Positions 36,070 through 45,676 are shown, counted from the first letter of the stretch. The stretch is DNA of 64,000 nt from Marifrigoribacter sp965178585 (GCA_965178585.1 OZ238267.1:62001-126000), one strand, 5' to 3'. Notes: generated by a model not told the origin, from the sequence alone. Numbers and translations: made by a program.

Positions 36070-37257
36070 TTATTCCAAAATAGCCTGAATTCCTGGTAGT
36101 GTTTTTCCTTCCAACATTTCTAACATTGCTCCTCCACCTGTAGAAACATAACTCACTTTATTCGTTAAATTAAATTGTTTAACGGCAGCTACAGAATCTC
36201 CTCCTCCAACTAAAGAAAATGTTCCATTTTGGGTGGCTTCAGCAATAGCATTTCCTAGAGAAATGGTTCCTGTCGCAAATTTTTCCAATTCAAAAACACC
36301 TACGGGTCCATTCCATAAAATTGTTTTTGAGTTCAGAATCACTTCTTTAAAAAGATCGTTGGTTTTTGGCCCTACATCTAAGCCCATCCAACCTTCAGAT
36401 ATGTTATTGATGTCTTCCGTTTTTATATTCGCATCATTAGAAAATTGGTCAGCAACAATAGCATCAACCGGTAAATGTATTTTTACATTTTTCTCTTCAG
36501 CTAATTTTAAAATAGACAGTGCCAACTCTTGTTTGTCGTCTTCCACCAAAGAAGATCCTATTTTTCCGCCTTGCGCTTTAACAAAAGTAAAAGCCATACC
36601 GCCACCAATAATTAAGTGGTCAATTTTGTCTAAAATACTTTCTATGATGGTTATTTTTGAAGAAACTTTTGCGCCACCAATTATCGCTGTAACTGGTTTT
36701 TCGCTATGCGTTAATACCTTTTCTATATTCTCGATTTCTGAAGCCAATAACTTACCAAAACATTTGTTCTCTGGAAAATATTTTGCAATTACCGAGGTAG
36801 AGGCGTGAGCTCTATGTGCAGTTCCAAAGGCATCGTTTACGTATATATCTCCTAATTTTGACAACGCTTCAGCAAATTCTTTATCACCCGCTTTTTCTTC
36901 TTTATGAAATCTAAGGTTTTCTAATAATAAGATTTCACCATTCTCTAATTCAGCTACTTCTTTTTCAGCTTCTGGACCTATACAGTTTTCAGAAAACTGA
37001 ACTTGAACACCTATAATCTCACTTACTTTTTTATCGATATGTTTTAATGAAAACTTATCTTCAATTCCATTAGGTCTCCCTAAATGTGACATCAATACAC
37101 AACTTCCACCATCTTCCAAAACTTTAATGATGGTGTTTTTTGCAGCTTCAATTCGAGTGCTATCGGTAACCTCGAAATTATTGTTTAAGGGAACATTAAA
37201 ATCAACACGAATTAGTGCTTTTTTGTTTTTAAAATTGAAGTCATTAACAGTTTTCAT
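36070..37257 (-). CDS. pgk: Phosphoglycerate kinase
   Basis: A 395-residue protein, the usual length. It contains ALIRVDFNVPLN, CVLMSHLGRPNG, LLLENLRFHKEEK, NDAFGTAHRAHAST and, in the C-domain, TILWNGPVGVFELEKFATGT and FSLVGGGDS. It makes ATP and 3-phosphoglycerate in glycolysis. It is a single gene divergent from the delta prime-like gene. Confidence 0.98.
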   Translation of the reverse strand: MKTVNDFNFKNKKALIRVDFNVPLNNNFEVTDSTRIEAAKNTIIKVLEDGGSCVLMSHLGRPNGIEDKFSLKHIDKKVSEIIGVQVQFSENCIGPEAEKEVAELENGEILLLENLRFHKEEKAGDKEFAEALSKLGDIYVNDAFGTAHRAHASTSVIAKYFPENKCFGKLLASEIENIEKVLTHSEKPVTAIIGGAKVSSKITIIESILDKIDHLIIGGGMAFTFVKAQGGKIGSSLVEDDKQELALSILKLAEEKNVKIHLPVDAIVADQFSNDANIKTEDINNISEGWMGLDVGPKTNDLFKEVILNSKTILWNGPVGVFELEKFATGTISLGNAIAEATQNGTFSLVGGGDSVAAVKQFNLTNKVSYVSTGGGAMLEMLEGKTLPGIQAILE

Positions 37258-37349
37258 GCGTCTTTGTTTATTGTTTTCTTATGGTCACCTGCTGTTCGCT
37301 AATATTCTTTTTCTTAAAATGAAAATATTAAATTAGCTCGGTTCATACA

Positions 37350-37381
37350 TTGGATTTTGGACTGCAAATATACTATTTTTG
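37350..37381 (+). promoter_or_regulatory. Promoter of the delta prime-like gene
   Basis: TTG at 37350-37352, a 21-base spacer and TATTTTTG at 37374-37381 match the Bacteroidota promoter. Transcription would start near 37388, about 30 bases before the ATG at 37419. The -7 box of divergent pgk lies inside the spacer. Confidence 0.55.
37365..37372 (-). promoter_or_regulatory. -7 box of pgk
   Basis: The minus strand reads TATATTTG, a full TAnnTTTG match, 107 bp upstream of the pgk ATG. It interleaves with the divergent promoter at 37350-37381. Confidence 0.4.
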
Positions 37382-37418
37382 AAAGGTTCTTTTTAACTAA
37401 AAAACCGTAATATTGTGT

Positions 37419-38573
37419 ATGAATTTTTCCGAAGTAATTGGACAACAACATATAAAATCACATCTTATAAAAACAGTTGAGAACGGACGAATTCCGCATA
37501 CTCAACTCTTTATAGGTAAAGCGGGTTCTGGTATTTTATCGTTAGCATTGTGTTATGCGAAAGAAATATTATGTCATTCATTTACGCCAGGTACTGAATC
37601 TTATACTTCTTGTGAAAACAAGGTGTCAAAATTGGTACACCCAGATTTACATTTTGTATATCCCGTGAACACCAATGAGAATATTAAAAAGGACCCTGTT
37701 TCAGATAATTTTGCAAGTGAATGGCGAGATTTTGTATTTGAAAATCCTTATGCCTCTTTGTACGACTGGTATCAATTTATAGGAATTGAAAAAAAACAAG
37801 GGAATATTAGTAAACACGAAGCGGTTGCGATTTCAAAAAAATTGTCATTAAAAGCTTACGAAGGAGGGTATAAAGTGATGATCATATGGATGGCTGATAA
37901 AATGAATAACGAATGTTCTAATCAGTTATTAAAATTGGTTGAAGAGCCTCCTGAAAAAACAGTCTTATTGCTTTTAACTGAAAATGTAGAACATGTTTTG
38001 GGAACCATCCAATCTCGTTGCCAGAAATTGCATATTCCTTTATTGTCTGAGGAAGACATTTATAATCAATTAGTTGAAAAACTACAAGTTAATGAGAATG
38101 AAGCAAAAAAAGTTAGTCATCAATCCAACGGTGATTTTAATAAAGCGCTTCATATTATTAAAAACGATGGAAATGAGGTTTTCTTTGAGAATTTATTTGT
38201 CTTTTGGGTGAGAACCGCTTTTAAAGCAAAAGGTAATAAAGGTGCTATTAATGATTTGTTTGGTTGGAGTGAAGAAATTGCAAAAGAGGGTCGAGAAACT
38301 CAAAAGAAGTTTTTAAGTTTTTGTTTAGAGGTTTTTAGACAAGCGATGCTAAAAAATTATAAAGCAGATTCATTAATATATTTTGAAAGTCATGATGGCA
38401 AATTTTCATTTGATAAATTTTCAGCATTTATTCATCAAAATAATATTTTCGAAATTAAGAATGCTTTAGAAGATGCCGAATATCATATTGAACGAAATGG
38501 AAATGCAAAAATTATTTTTACCGATTTATCCATTCAACTTACTCGATTGATTCATAGAAAAGAACTTGCATAA
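37419..38573 (+). CDS. holB: DNA polymerase III delta prime-like clamp-loader subunit
   Basis: A 384-residue protein from the ATG at 37419 (a TTG two codons upstream is a less likely start). It begins MNFSEVIGQQHIKSHLIKTV and PHTQLFIGKAGSGILSLALC, an AAA+ P-loop that lacks the usual GK[ST] as in delta prime subunits. SNQLLKLVEEPPEKTVLLLL and LGTIQSRCQKL are the Box VI and SRC motifs of clamp loaders. It should act in loading the sliding clamp. The long C-terminal region (about 150 residues) is the collar-type domain. Confidence 0.9.
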   Translation: MNFSEVIGQQHIKSHLIKTVENGRIPHTQLFIGKAGSGILSLALCYAKEILCHSFTPGTESYTSCENKVSKLVHPDLHFVYPVNTNENIKKDPVSDNFASEWRDFVFENPYASLYDWYQFIGIEKKQGNISKHEAVAISKKLSLKAYEGGYKVMIIWMADKMNNECSNQLLKLVEEPPEKTVLLLLTENVEHVLGTIQSRCQKLHIPLLSEEDIYNQLVEKLQVNENEAKKVSHQSNGDFNKALHIIKNDGNEVFFENLFVFWVRTAFKAKGNKGAINDLFGWSEEIAKEGRETQKKFLSFCLEVFRQAMLKNYKADSLIYFESHDGKFSFDKFSAFIHQNNIFEIKNALEDAEYHIERNGNAKIIFTDLSIQLTRLIHRKELA

Positions 38574-38716
38574 CATTTTTCTATTATAAAAATTCTAACA
38601 ATAAGACCCCTTTATTAAAACTGTCTTTTTTAAAACACTTCTAATAAGTCAACAATCAAAAGTCAAGCAATAAAACGTCTTTTGTTAGAAAACTTCTTAA
38701 AACGTCTTAATTTACT

Positions 38717-39565
38717 TTATTCTGCTTTTTTAAAACAATAAATCAGTGAAGAATACTCTTTTGTTTTCATTGCGGAAATATTAGACCGCAATCCGATAAA
38801 AAATGCTTTTAATAAATTTTGTTTGCCGGTTTTATTTTTTTCAGAAAGAAGACTCACATAAAACGAATCATACTTCATTGGTTCTATTTTTTGAAGTTGA
38901 AGTTTTTTCGAAAAAAGTCTCTTCATAGAGTTTCTAGAAAAATGCCACAAGTGTCGAGGTGCATCAAAAGCTGCCCAAAAGTTTTTGTAATAAGTAGCAT
39001 CAAAAGAATTGTAATTTGGAACCGCAATTATTAATACTCCATTTGGTTTTAATAGATCTTCAATCTTTTGAGTTGTCTCATCTAAGTTTGGCAAATGCTC
39101 TAATACATGCCATAAGGTAATAACATCAAAACTTTGGTTCTTATATTCGTCTATGTTTTCTTTTAATTCAATTCCTTTTTTAAATGCTAAATCACGAGCA
39201 TTTTTATTAGGCTCAATTCCGAAAACATTCCAGCTATTTTCTTTTGCCTCTTTTAAAAAATCTCCTGTTCCAGCTCCAATATCTAAAAGGTTTTTTTCAC
39301 CGACATTTAATGAAGTAATTAAAGCTACTTTATTTTGAAGGGCTCTTTTTTTTATAACTTGATATAGAAATGAGACCAAGCCTTTTTTACTATCAGTATG
39401 AGAAATATACTCATCACTTTCATAGTACTTTGAAAGCTCTTTTATTTCTGGCTGAGGATGAGTTTGCAACATTTCCTTTTCAGGATCATACACCAAGGAA
39501 AATTCTTCTCCAGACACCAAATAATCTCTAACTGTAAGAGGGAAATTGTCTTTTTCTAACTTCAT
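38717..39565 (-). CDS. Class I SAM-dependent methyltransferase
   Basis: A 282-residue protein. A short N-terminal part with EYSSDEYISH-like sequence (PEIKELSKYYESDEYISHTD) precedes the AdoMet motif LLDIGAGTGDFLKEA (about 95-109), VITLWHVLEHLPNLDE and NGVLIIAVPNYNSFDA. This looks like the Methyltransf_23 group; substrate unknown. Its start lies 33 bp from a parS-like palindrome. The spacer of 143 bp before it (38574-38716) holds no gene I can see. Confidence 0.88.
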   Translation of the reverse strand: MKLEKDNFPLTVRDYLVSGEEFSLVYDPEKEMLQTHPQPEIKELSKYYESDEYISHTDSKKGLVSFLYQVIKKRALQNKVALITSLNVGEKNLLDIGAGTGDFLKEAKENSWNVFGIEPNKNARDLAFKKGIELKENIDEYKNQSFDVITLWHVLEHLPNLDETTQKIEDLLKPNGVLIIAVPNYNSFDATYYKNFWAAFDAPRHLWHFSRNSMKRLFSKKLQLQKIEPMKYDSFYVSLLSEKNKTGKQNLLKAFFIGLRSNISAMKTKEYSSLIYCFKKAE

Positions 39566-39597
39566 ATTATACTAATATCATATCCTTGATATAAAAA

Positions 39598-39613
39598 TGT
39601 TCCACGTGAAACA
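39598..39613. promoter_or_regulatory. parS-like palindrome downstream of mnmG
   Basis: TGTTCCACGTGAAACA differs by one base from the broadly conserved parS consensus TGTTTCACGTGAAACA, the ParB-binding centromere site. It lies in the spacer between mnmG and the methyltransferase gene. Confidence 0.65.
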
Positions 39614-39708
39614 TCCAAAACTAAATCTTGATTTTCAACTAATTATAGGTTGTGGATGTTCTATTTGACCAAATATAAAAAACAATAAAGTCAAATAAAA
39701 CATTTTGC

Positions 39709-41580
39709 TTATCGTCCCATATAAACTAACAATACAGAAATGTCATTTGGAGAAACACCACTTATTCTAGAAGCTTGAGAAACGGTAACAGGTTTAACGG
39801 TTCTTAGCTTTTCTAAGGCTTCATAGGATAATGATTTCAGTTTGGAATAATCGAAATTTTCAGGAATTTTAATTCCTTCTAATCGATTTAGTTTATCCGC
39901 ATTTGCTTTTTCTTTATCAATATAACCAGCGTATTTTATTTGAATTTCTGTTTGTTCTAAAACTTCTCTGTCCAATTTATTTTCTACAACATAATCATCT
40001 ACTTCTTTAATTTTTCTCATATCGTCCATAGTTATATTTGGACGAGAAAAAGGCTTGTATAATTTATCCATCTGTTTAACTGGAGCGGAGTTTTTTGATT
40101 CTAATATGGGATTTAATGTTTTATGGCTAATGCTTTTATTTTTAAAAAAATGAATGAAAGCATCTGATTCCTTTTGCTTTTGCTCCATAGTCTCTAAACG
40201 CACTTTAGAAGCTAAACCTATATTAAATGATTTAGAAGTAAGTCTAAAATCTGCATTGTCTTGTCTTAACAAGGTTCTGTACTCAGCTCTAGAGGTAAAC
40301 ATTCTATAAGGTTCTTTCGTTCCTTTTGTAATTAAATCATCTATTAATACACCTATATAAGCTTCATCTCTACTAAGTGTAAATGGATCTTTTTCATTAA
40401 CTTTTAAATGTGCATTAATTCCTGCCATTAGACCTTGAGAAGCGGCTTCTTCATAACCTGTTGTACCATTTATTTGACCCGCAAAATACATTCCCGATAC
40501 TAGCTTTGTTTCAAGAGTATGTCTTAATTGTGTGGGTGGAAAATAATCGTATTCGATGGCGTAACCTGGTCTAAAAAATTTAACGTTTTCAAATCCCGCA
40601 ACCTGTTTTAATGCTTTGTACTGAATCTCTTCAGAAAGAGAAGTTGAAAAACCATTTATGTAATACTCAACGGTATTCCAACCCTCTGGTTCTACAAATA
40701 ATTGGTGTCTGTCTTTATCAGCAAAACGGTTTATTTTTTCTTCAATAGAAGGACAGTATCTTGGCCCGCTACTTTTTATTGCTCCATTAAACATAGGGGA
40801 TTTATCGAACCCTTCTTTTAATAGTTCGTGAACTGTTTCGCTGGTATAAGACAAATAACACAATCGTTGATTGGTTAAAGTTTTTGTAGATTTTAAGTAG
40901 GAGAATTTTTCCGGCTGTTCGTCACCAGGTTGTTCAACCATTTTAGAAAAGTCTAAAGATCGACCATCGACTCTGGGTGGAGTCCCTGTTTTCATTCTAC
41001 CCGAATCAAAACCCAAGTTTATTAAGTCTTCTGTAATTCCTGTTGAAGCTCTTTCTCCTGCTCTTCCTCCTCCAAATTGTTTATCACCTATATGAATAAT
41101 TCCATTTAAAAAAGTCCCATTGGTTAAGACAACTGATTTAGATCTAATTTCAATACCTAATGAGGTTTTAACTCCAACTACTTTTCCATTATCAGTTAGT
41201 AAACCAGAAACCATTTCTTGATAAAAATCAAGATTTGGAGTTTTTTCCATCATGTCTCTCCAAGTCTCAGAAAATCGCATTCGATCACTTTGAACACGAG
41301 GACTCCACATAGCGGGTCCTTTTGACTTGTTCAACATTTTAAACTGAATTGCGGTTTCATCAGAAACAATTCCACTATAACCTCCTAAGGCATCAATCTC
41401 GCGAACTATTTGACCTTTTGCTATGCCCCCCATTGCAGGATTACAAGACATCTGAGCGATGTTTTGTAAATTCATTGTAATCAATAGTGTTTTGGACCCT
41501 AAATTAGCAGCTGCAGATGCAGCTTCAGACCCTGCGTGACCAGCGCCAACAACAATTACATCATATTCGTTTGGAAACAT
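39709..41580 (-). CDS. mnmG: tRNA uridine-5-carboxymethylaminomethyl modification enzyme, FAD subunit
   Basis: A 623-residue protein of normal length. The FAD site is DVIVVGAGHAGSEAASAAA, followed by MSCNPAMGGIAKGQIVREID, and later PGYAIEYDYFPP, FAGQINGTTGYEEAASQG and the C-terminal helical domain ending in RISGVSPNDISVLLVYMG. With MnmE it installs cmnm5 at the U34 wobble base. I place the start at the ATG of 41580 (MFPNEYDV); a TTG three codons upstream is possible. Two parS-like sites flank the gene. Confidence 0.97.
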   Translation of the reverse strand: MFPNEYDVIVVGAGHAGSEAASAAANLGSKTLLITMNLQNIAQMSCNPAMGGIAKGQIVREIDALGGYSGIVSDETAIQFKMLNKSKGPAMWSPRVQSDRMRFSETWRDMMEKTPNLDFYQEMVSGLLTDNGKVVGVKTSLGIEIRSKSVVLTNGTFLNGIIHIGDKQFGGGRAGERASTGITEDLINLGFDSGRMKTGTPPRVDGRSLDFSKMVEQPGDEQPEKFSYLKSTKTLTNQRLCYLSYTSETVHELLKEGFDKSPMFNGAIKSSGPRYCPSIEEKINRFADKDRHQLFVEPEGWNTVEYYINGFSTSLSEEIQYKALKQVAGFENVKFFRPGYAIEYDYFPPTQLRHTLETKLVSGMYFAGQINGTTGYEEAASQGLMAGINAHLKVNEKDPFTLSRDEAYIGVLIDDLITKGTKEPYRMFTSRAEYRTLLRQDNADFRLTSKSFNIGLASKVRLETMEQKQKESDAFIHFFKNKSISHKTLNPILESKNSAPVKQMDKLYKPFSRPNITMDDMRKIKEVDDYVVENKLDREVLEQTEIQIKYAGYIDKEKANADKLNRLEGIKIPENFDYSKLKSLSYEALEKLRTVKPVTVSQASRISGVSPNDISVLLVYMGR

Positions 41581-41591
41581 AGTTTTCAATT

Positions 41592-41607
41592 TGTTCCACG
41601 TGGAACA
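41592..41607. promoter_or_regulatory. parS-like palindrome upstream of mnmG
   Basis: TGTTCCACGTGGAACA is a perfect 16-bp palindrome, two symmetric bases from the parS consensus. It sits in the mnmG leader, 11 bp before the ATG. Confidence 0.6.
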
Positions 41608-41651
41608 TTTATTTTAAAATTAAATAACTGTCTTGATTTTTCAAGAGCGTG

Positions 41652-41659
41652 CAAATATA
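41652..41659 (-). promoter_or_regulatory. -7 box of mnmG
   Basis: The minus strand reads TATATTTG, a full TAnnTTTG match, placing the parS-like site in the transcribed leader. No TTG at -33 is evident. Confidence 0.4.
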
Positions 41660-41714
41660 GTTAAATAACTTATAATCAGTTTGTTAAAATTGTATTAAAT
41701 TGATTTTCAGTATA

Positions 41715-42131
41715 CTAAATGAAATTTCTTTGGGAAAGTGCTTCATCTTCTTTCTTTCTCATTACGGATGCGTCTTCCTCAGATTTATCTTTATAACCAC
41801 AATAATGCAAAGCTCCGTGGATAATTACACGATGTAATTCGTTTTGAAAAGTAACATTAAAAGTTTCAGCATTTTCCTTTACCCTTTCTACAGAAATAAA
41901 AATATCACCATTAATTTGATTTCCTAAACTATTATCAAAGCTTATAATATCGGTTAATGTATCGTGATTTAAAAATTCTAAATTTAGTTTATGAAGGTAT
42001 TCGTCATCACAAAATATATAGCTAATTTCACCTTCTTCACATTTTTCTTGTGTGATTATTTTTGAAACCCATTGTCCAACTTCATCTGGATTTTGTAATG
42101 TAAAATCTGTTTCTGAAAAAAAATCAATCAT
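41715..42131 (-). CDS. ybeY: Endoribonuclease YbeY
   Basis: A 138-residue UPF0054 protein with DDEYLHKLNLEFLNHDTLTD, ISFDN, GDIFISVERV and the zinc motif HRVIIHGALHYCGYKDKSEE. The third histidine of the usual HGxLHLxGYDH motif is replaced; bacteroidotal YbeY proteins commonly have GYKDK here. YbeY takes part in rRNA maturation and ribosome quality control. It overlaps the end of the DUF4175 gene by 8 bp. Confidence 0.93.
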   Translation of the reverse strand: MIDFFSETDFTLQNPDEVGQWVSKIITQEKCEEGEISYIFCDDEYLHKLNLEFLNHDTLTDIISFDNSLGNQINGDIFISVERVKENAETFNVTFQNELHRVIIHGALHYCGYKDKSEEDASVMRKKEDEALSQRNFI

Positions 42132-45100
42132 CCTTATTCTTAAAATATTCTTGTACTTTTTGTTTGTATTCTAAACGCAAAGGTAGTGCCTCTCTGTTTA
42201 AGATTTCGGTCGTATTAAAATACTTTTTAATGTCTTCGGGAAGGACTGTAGTGTTATTTTCAAATTCTTGACGATTGGATTTTGATTCCCGTTTCATTTC
42301 TTCACCCTGTTCAAAGGTTGCTTTGTCTAATTTGAGCAACTCATGTTTTAGGTTTTGCATTTTTTCAAGAGTATTTTGGTTAAAACCTTTTTCTAATAAT
42401 TGTTGCTCAATATTTTCCATTTCACGAAGTAAATCGTTCGCATTTCCTTTATCGCCAAGCTGATTTATTTTGTCTTGTAGTTGTTGTCTAAGCATCTGTT
42501 GTTCTTTAAATATTTCGAACAACTTGCCGTTTAAATCTTCACCATTTCCATAACCATCTTCTCCTTTTTGATCGCCTTCTTTTCCGTTTTTCCCATTTTT
42601 ACCACCTTCGCCAGATCCTTCTCCTTCTCCTTGACCCTCACCCTCACCTTGTCCTTCGCCTTTTCCTTGCCCCTCTTCTCCCTCACCTTCGCCGTCTTTT
42701 CCTTTTTCACCCTTTTCGCCTAGACCTTCCTTCATTTTTTCGTTGAGACTTTCTTGCTTTTTTATGATATCGGGTAATTGAAACCCTTGTCCTTCGCCTT
42801 CACCTTGTCCCTGACCTTTTCCTTTGCCCTTTCCTTTTCCTTTCCCCATAGCACTCATTTGATCTTGCATACTTCCTAAGATTTCACTTAGTAATATTGC
42901 TAATTCGTTAGCACCTGTAACTGTATATTGCTGACTTGATATACCTTTTCTTAGTTCGTTTTCAGCTAATCGCTCTAAACTCTTATCCAAGTTAAAAGTT
43001 ACATCGGTTAATGATTCATTAATGGCTCCACCTAACATAGGTTGCCTTAATGATAATGCGAAAAGACTATCATCTACATGTTCGAAGTTTTGTTTTAAGT
43101 CGTTTTGATGAATTAATTTTTTTCCAAATAATGGGCTTCCATAATCCGTAACCTTAAATTCCTCCATTAAATCTTCTTGTTCGAAAGAAAACACTACTAA
43201 ATTATCTAAAATTTGACGTAACATCTCCAAATCTTCATCTAAGGTTTCCATTTGGCCAGCTTGCATTTGCATCTGCATCTGCTGTCCCATTTGCTTCATT
43301 TTTTGAGCCGCTTTTTTCTGGTTTTTAGATGCTTCTTTTTTGTCACCTTGATCTAATTTATCACTTGCCTTTTCTTGTTCTTCCTTAACTTCCTCTTCTC
43401 CTTTTTTATCATCAGGAATATCCATAGGTTCTTTCAAGTCCTCATTGTCTTTTTGAAGCTCTTCTTTTTCTTTGGTGTATTCTTCAAATTTTTTATTAAT
43501 TTCTTCTTGAGCTTCTTTTGTGTTTTCTTCTTCTGGAGCGTTAGACAATTTCTCTTGTTCTTCGGCTAATTTGTTTAATTCTTCAGCAAGCTTTTCTGCT
43601 TTTTTAGTAACGTAATATCGTTTTGTTAACTCTAATAGTTGCTCAAGATTTTTTTCTTGATTTTTATTTTGTTTCGATAATTTCTCAAGTTTTTCAGTTA
43701 ACTCCTCCTTCTCAATTTTATCTTGGAGTTTTTCCAATTCATCCAACAGTTTTTCGTTTTTCTTTAACTGCTCTTCATTTTCCTGAAAGCGTTCTTTTAA
43801 TTGTTCTTTAAAAGGATCTTTTTCATTATTTTCTGGTTGAAAATTTTCTAGATTTTCTTTTAACTCTTCCGAAAAGTTTTTCATCATTTCCTCTTGTTGC
43901 TGTTGCTTTTTGAGGAATTTTTCTAACTTCTTTTTATCGTTCCAATTAAGTTCGTTTTTTTCTTTTTGATTCTTTGAAATCTCTTCCAATGTTTTGTCCT
44001 GCTGCTTCATATTCTCCAAAGACTTATCCAAACCTTCAATCGTTTTTTCTTGATTTTGAAGTTGCTCGTTTTCTATTTCGTCTTGAGTAAGTTTTCTGAA
44101 AAAATAAATTGAAGATTTACTGGATTTGAAGTTGTGAATAGCATCATTATCAAATATCTCGAAATAATAATCGTATGACACGCCTTCCGGTAAAGGTATG
44201 TTTCCGGGAAAGTTATATACAAATTGATCAAAATTAGAAGCGTTTAATTTTAAGGCCTCAGTTTGTTTTTGATCTTCTTCACCTGAAGGATAATAAACTA
44301 ATTGCAACTTGGTAAGCCCATAATCATCGGATACATTTCCTAAAAAATACATTTTTTGACTGTTGGTACTATCTTGTTTAGAAACCACTTTTATCTCGGG
44401 ATATTCATCCTTAATAACTCCCAATGTAAAAGAAAGGTTTTCATATTCTTTTAGTTTGGAATTAGAGGTTGTAATTGCATAATCAAGCTTGTTATAGATT
44501 CCTTTTTTAAATTTAAAATTTTCTTGATTTTTCTGAAAAGTATAAGCGGTATCCTTTGTTTTTAAATCTACTTTATCTGTATTTTTAGTAATAATATCCC
44601 AAGTAACAATAGTTCCTTGTGGTATTAAAGCGTTTCCAGAGCTTTCTAAAACCTCATCCTTTTTACCTGTATATGATGGGTAGTCTAAACTCATTTCAAA
44701 CATTACTAAAGATGGCGTTTTTACAATATCCAACGTATATTCTTTTGAAGTAACTTGATTTGCTTTAAGGCTAAAATCGATGGTGTTATTGGGTTGCAAA
44801 AAGGTATATTCAAATATTCCTGGAGCAGATTGTTTTAAATAATAGGTTTCATTATTATAGGTTATGCTAGCGTTTTCGGGAGCATATTCTCCTATTGTTT
44901 TAACTTTTAGTGTAAAACTTTTGTTTTCAATTGCAGTTAATGAATTATTTAAAACCTGAAAAGAAAAAGGCGCAGGCGGTTCATAAGCGGTATCGTAATT
45001 TAAAACTCTTGTGTAGCTACTTGAAAAAATATCTTTATCGCCTAAAGCATAAAAGAGTAAAAATATTATTACAGGGATAGCTGCGTATTTAAGGTATTTA

Positions 45101-45549
45101 CTATTGGTATTAAAATTAATGGCTGTTTTAAAGGGAATCGGTTGTAGTTCTGAAGATTTTTGATCGATGCTCGCTAATAAAAGTTCTGATTCTCGTTGGT
45201 TTTGATTTAACTGAATTACATTCAAGAGCTTATCGCTAACTTCAGGAAAGTGATTTCCAATTAACTTCGAAGCTTCTTCGTGTGTTATTCCCTTCTGAAG
45301 GTTAAACAATTTTAATAATGGAAATGCTATAAAACGAACAAACAGTGCTGTTTCAACCAAAACAAATGCCCAAAACAAAATGGTTCTTCCGGTTGGGTTT
45401 AGCCATAAATAATATTCAATAAGTAACGTAATGATAAGGTATAACAGACCTATAGCGAAAAAAAGGATGGCCCCTTTAATTAATTCGCTGGTGTAGTATT
45501 TCTTAATAAATTGCTCCAGTTTTTGCTGGATCATTGAAAAGCTACTCAT
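42124..45549 (-). CDS. DUF4175 family protein, large membrane protein with coiled-coil and Gly/Glu-rich repeats
   Basis: A 1141-residue protein. Helices near residues 25-45, 57-77 and 151-167 anchor it; a region of about 300 residues with Ig-like beta content follows; residues about 480-750 are extremely rich in Glu, Lys, Gln and Asn and should form long coiled coils; then come low-complexity stretches of alternating Gly with Lys, Gln or Glu (for example GKGKGKGKGQGQGEGEGQG). This architecture is the flavobacterial DUF4175 family. Function unknown. It is probably co-transcribed with ybeY and mnmG downstream. Confidence 0.85.
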   Translation of the reverse strand: MSSFSMIQQKLEQFIKKYYTSELIKGAILFFAIGLLYLIITLLIEYYLWLNPTGRTILFWAFVLVETALFVRFIAFPLLKLFNLQKGITHEEASKLIGNHFPEVSDKLLNVIQLNQNQRESELLLASIDQKSSELQPIPFKTAINFNTNSKYLKYAAIPVIIFLLFYALGDKDIFSSSYTRVLNYDTAYEPPAPFSFQVLNNSLTAIENKSFTLKVKTIGEYAPENASITYNNETYYLKQSAPGIFEYTFLQPNNTIDFSLKANQVTSKEYTLDIVKTPSLVMFEMSLDYPSYTGKKDEVLESSGNALIPQGTIVTWDIITKNTDKVDLKTKDTAYTFQKNQENFKFKKGIYNKLDYAITTSNSKLKEYENLSFTLGVIKDEYPEIKVVSKQDSTNSQKMYFLGNVSDDYGLTKLQLVYYPSGEEDQKQTEALKLNASNFDQFVYNFPGNIPLPEGVSYDYYFEIFDNDAIHNFKSSKSSIYFFRKLTQDEIENEQLQNQEKTIEGLDKSLENMKQQDKTLEEISKNQKEKNELNWNDKKKLEKFLKKQQQQEEMMKNFSEELKENLENFQPENNEKDPFKEQLKERFQENEEQLKKNEKLLDELEKLQDKIEKEELTEKLEKLSKQNKNQEKNLEQLLELTKRYYVTKKAEKLAEELNKLAEEQEKLSNAPEEENTKEAQEEINKKFEEYTKEKEELQKDNEDLKEPMDIPDDKKGEEEVKEEQEKASDKLDQGDKKEASKNQKKAAQKMKQMGQQMQMQMQAGQMETLDEDLEMLRQILDNLVVFSFEQEDLMEEFKVTDYGSPLFGKKLIHQNDLKQNFEHVDDSLFALSLRQPMLGGAINESLTDVTFNLDKSLERLAENELRKGISSQQYTVTGANELAILLSEILGSMQDQMSAMGKGKGKGKGKGQGQGEGEGQGFQLPDIIKKQESLNEKMKEGLGEKGEKGKDGEGEGEEGQGKGEGQGEGEGQGEGEGSGEGGKNGKNGKEGDQKGEDGYGNGEDLNGKLFEIFKEQQMLRQQLQDKINQLGDKGNANDLLREMENIEQQLLEKGFNQNTLEKMQNLKHELLKLDKATFEQGEEMKRESKSNRQEFENNTTVLPEDIKKYFNTTEILNREALPLRLEYKQKVQEYFKNKDD

Positions 45550-45668
45550 TCCGTAATCGTTAAATAGATTGTAACATCGAAAATACTATATTAAATCCAA
45601 TCTATCTGTTAATATTTTGTTGCAAAAATTAAACCAAAATATACTTTTTAAAAGCTCATAAGGTATTG

Positions 45669-45676
45669 TACCTTTG
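45669..45676 (+). promoter_or_regulatory. -7 box of gltX
   Basis: TACCTTTG matches TAnnTTTG and lies 25 bp before the ATG. A TTG at -33 distance is not present. Confidence 0.4.

Noticed and set aside
36233..36808. 191-codon plus-strand open frame opposite pgk
   Set aside because: Lies wholly inside the strongly supported pgk gene on the other strand and has no family features.
38574..38716. 143-bp spacer with two AAAACGTCTT copies
   Set aside because: Only two copies of a simple decamer, no palindrome and no link to a promoter or terminator.
41715..42131. YbeY with a missing third zinc histidine as a sign of inactivation
   Set aside because: GYKDK at this position is, to my knowledge, usual in Bacteroidota YbeY, so it is not evidence of decay.
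42600..42860. Repetitive C/T-rich plus-strand tract as a possible CRISPR or satellite array
   Set aside because: It is the coding sequence of the Gly/Glu-rich part of the DUF4175 protein; no regular repeat-spacer pattern.
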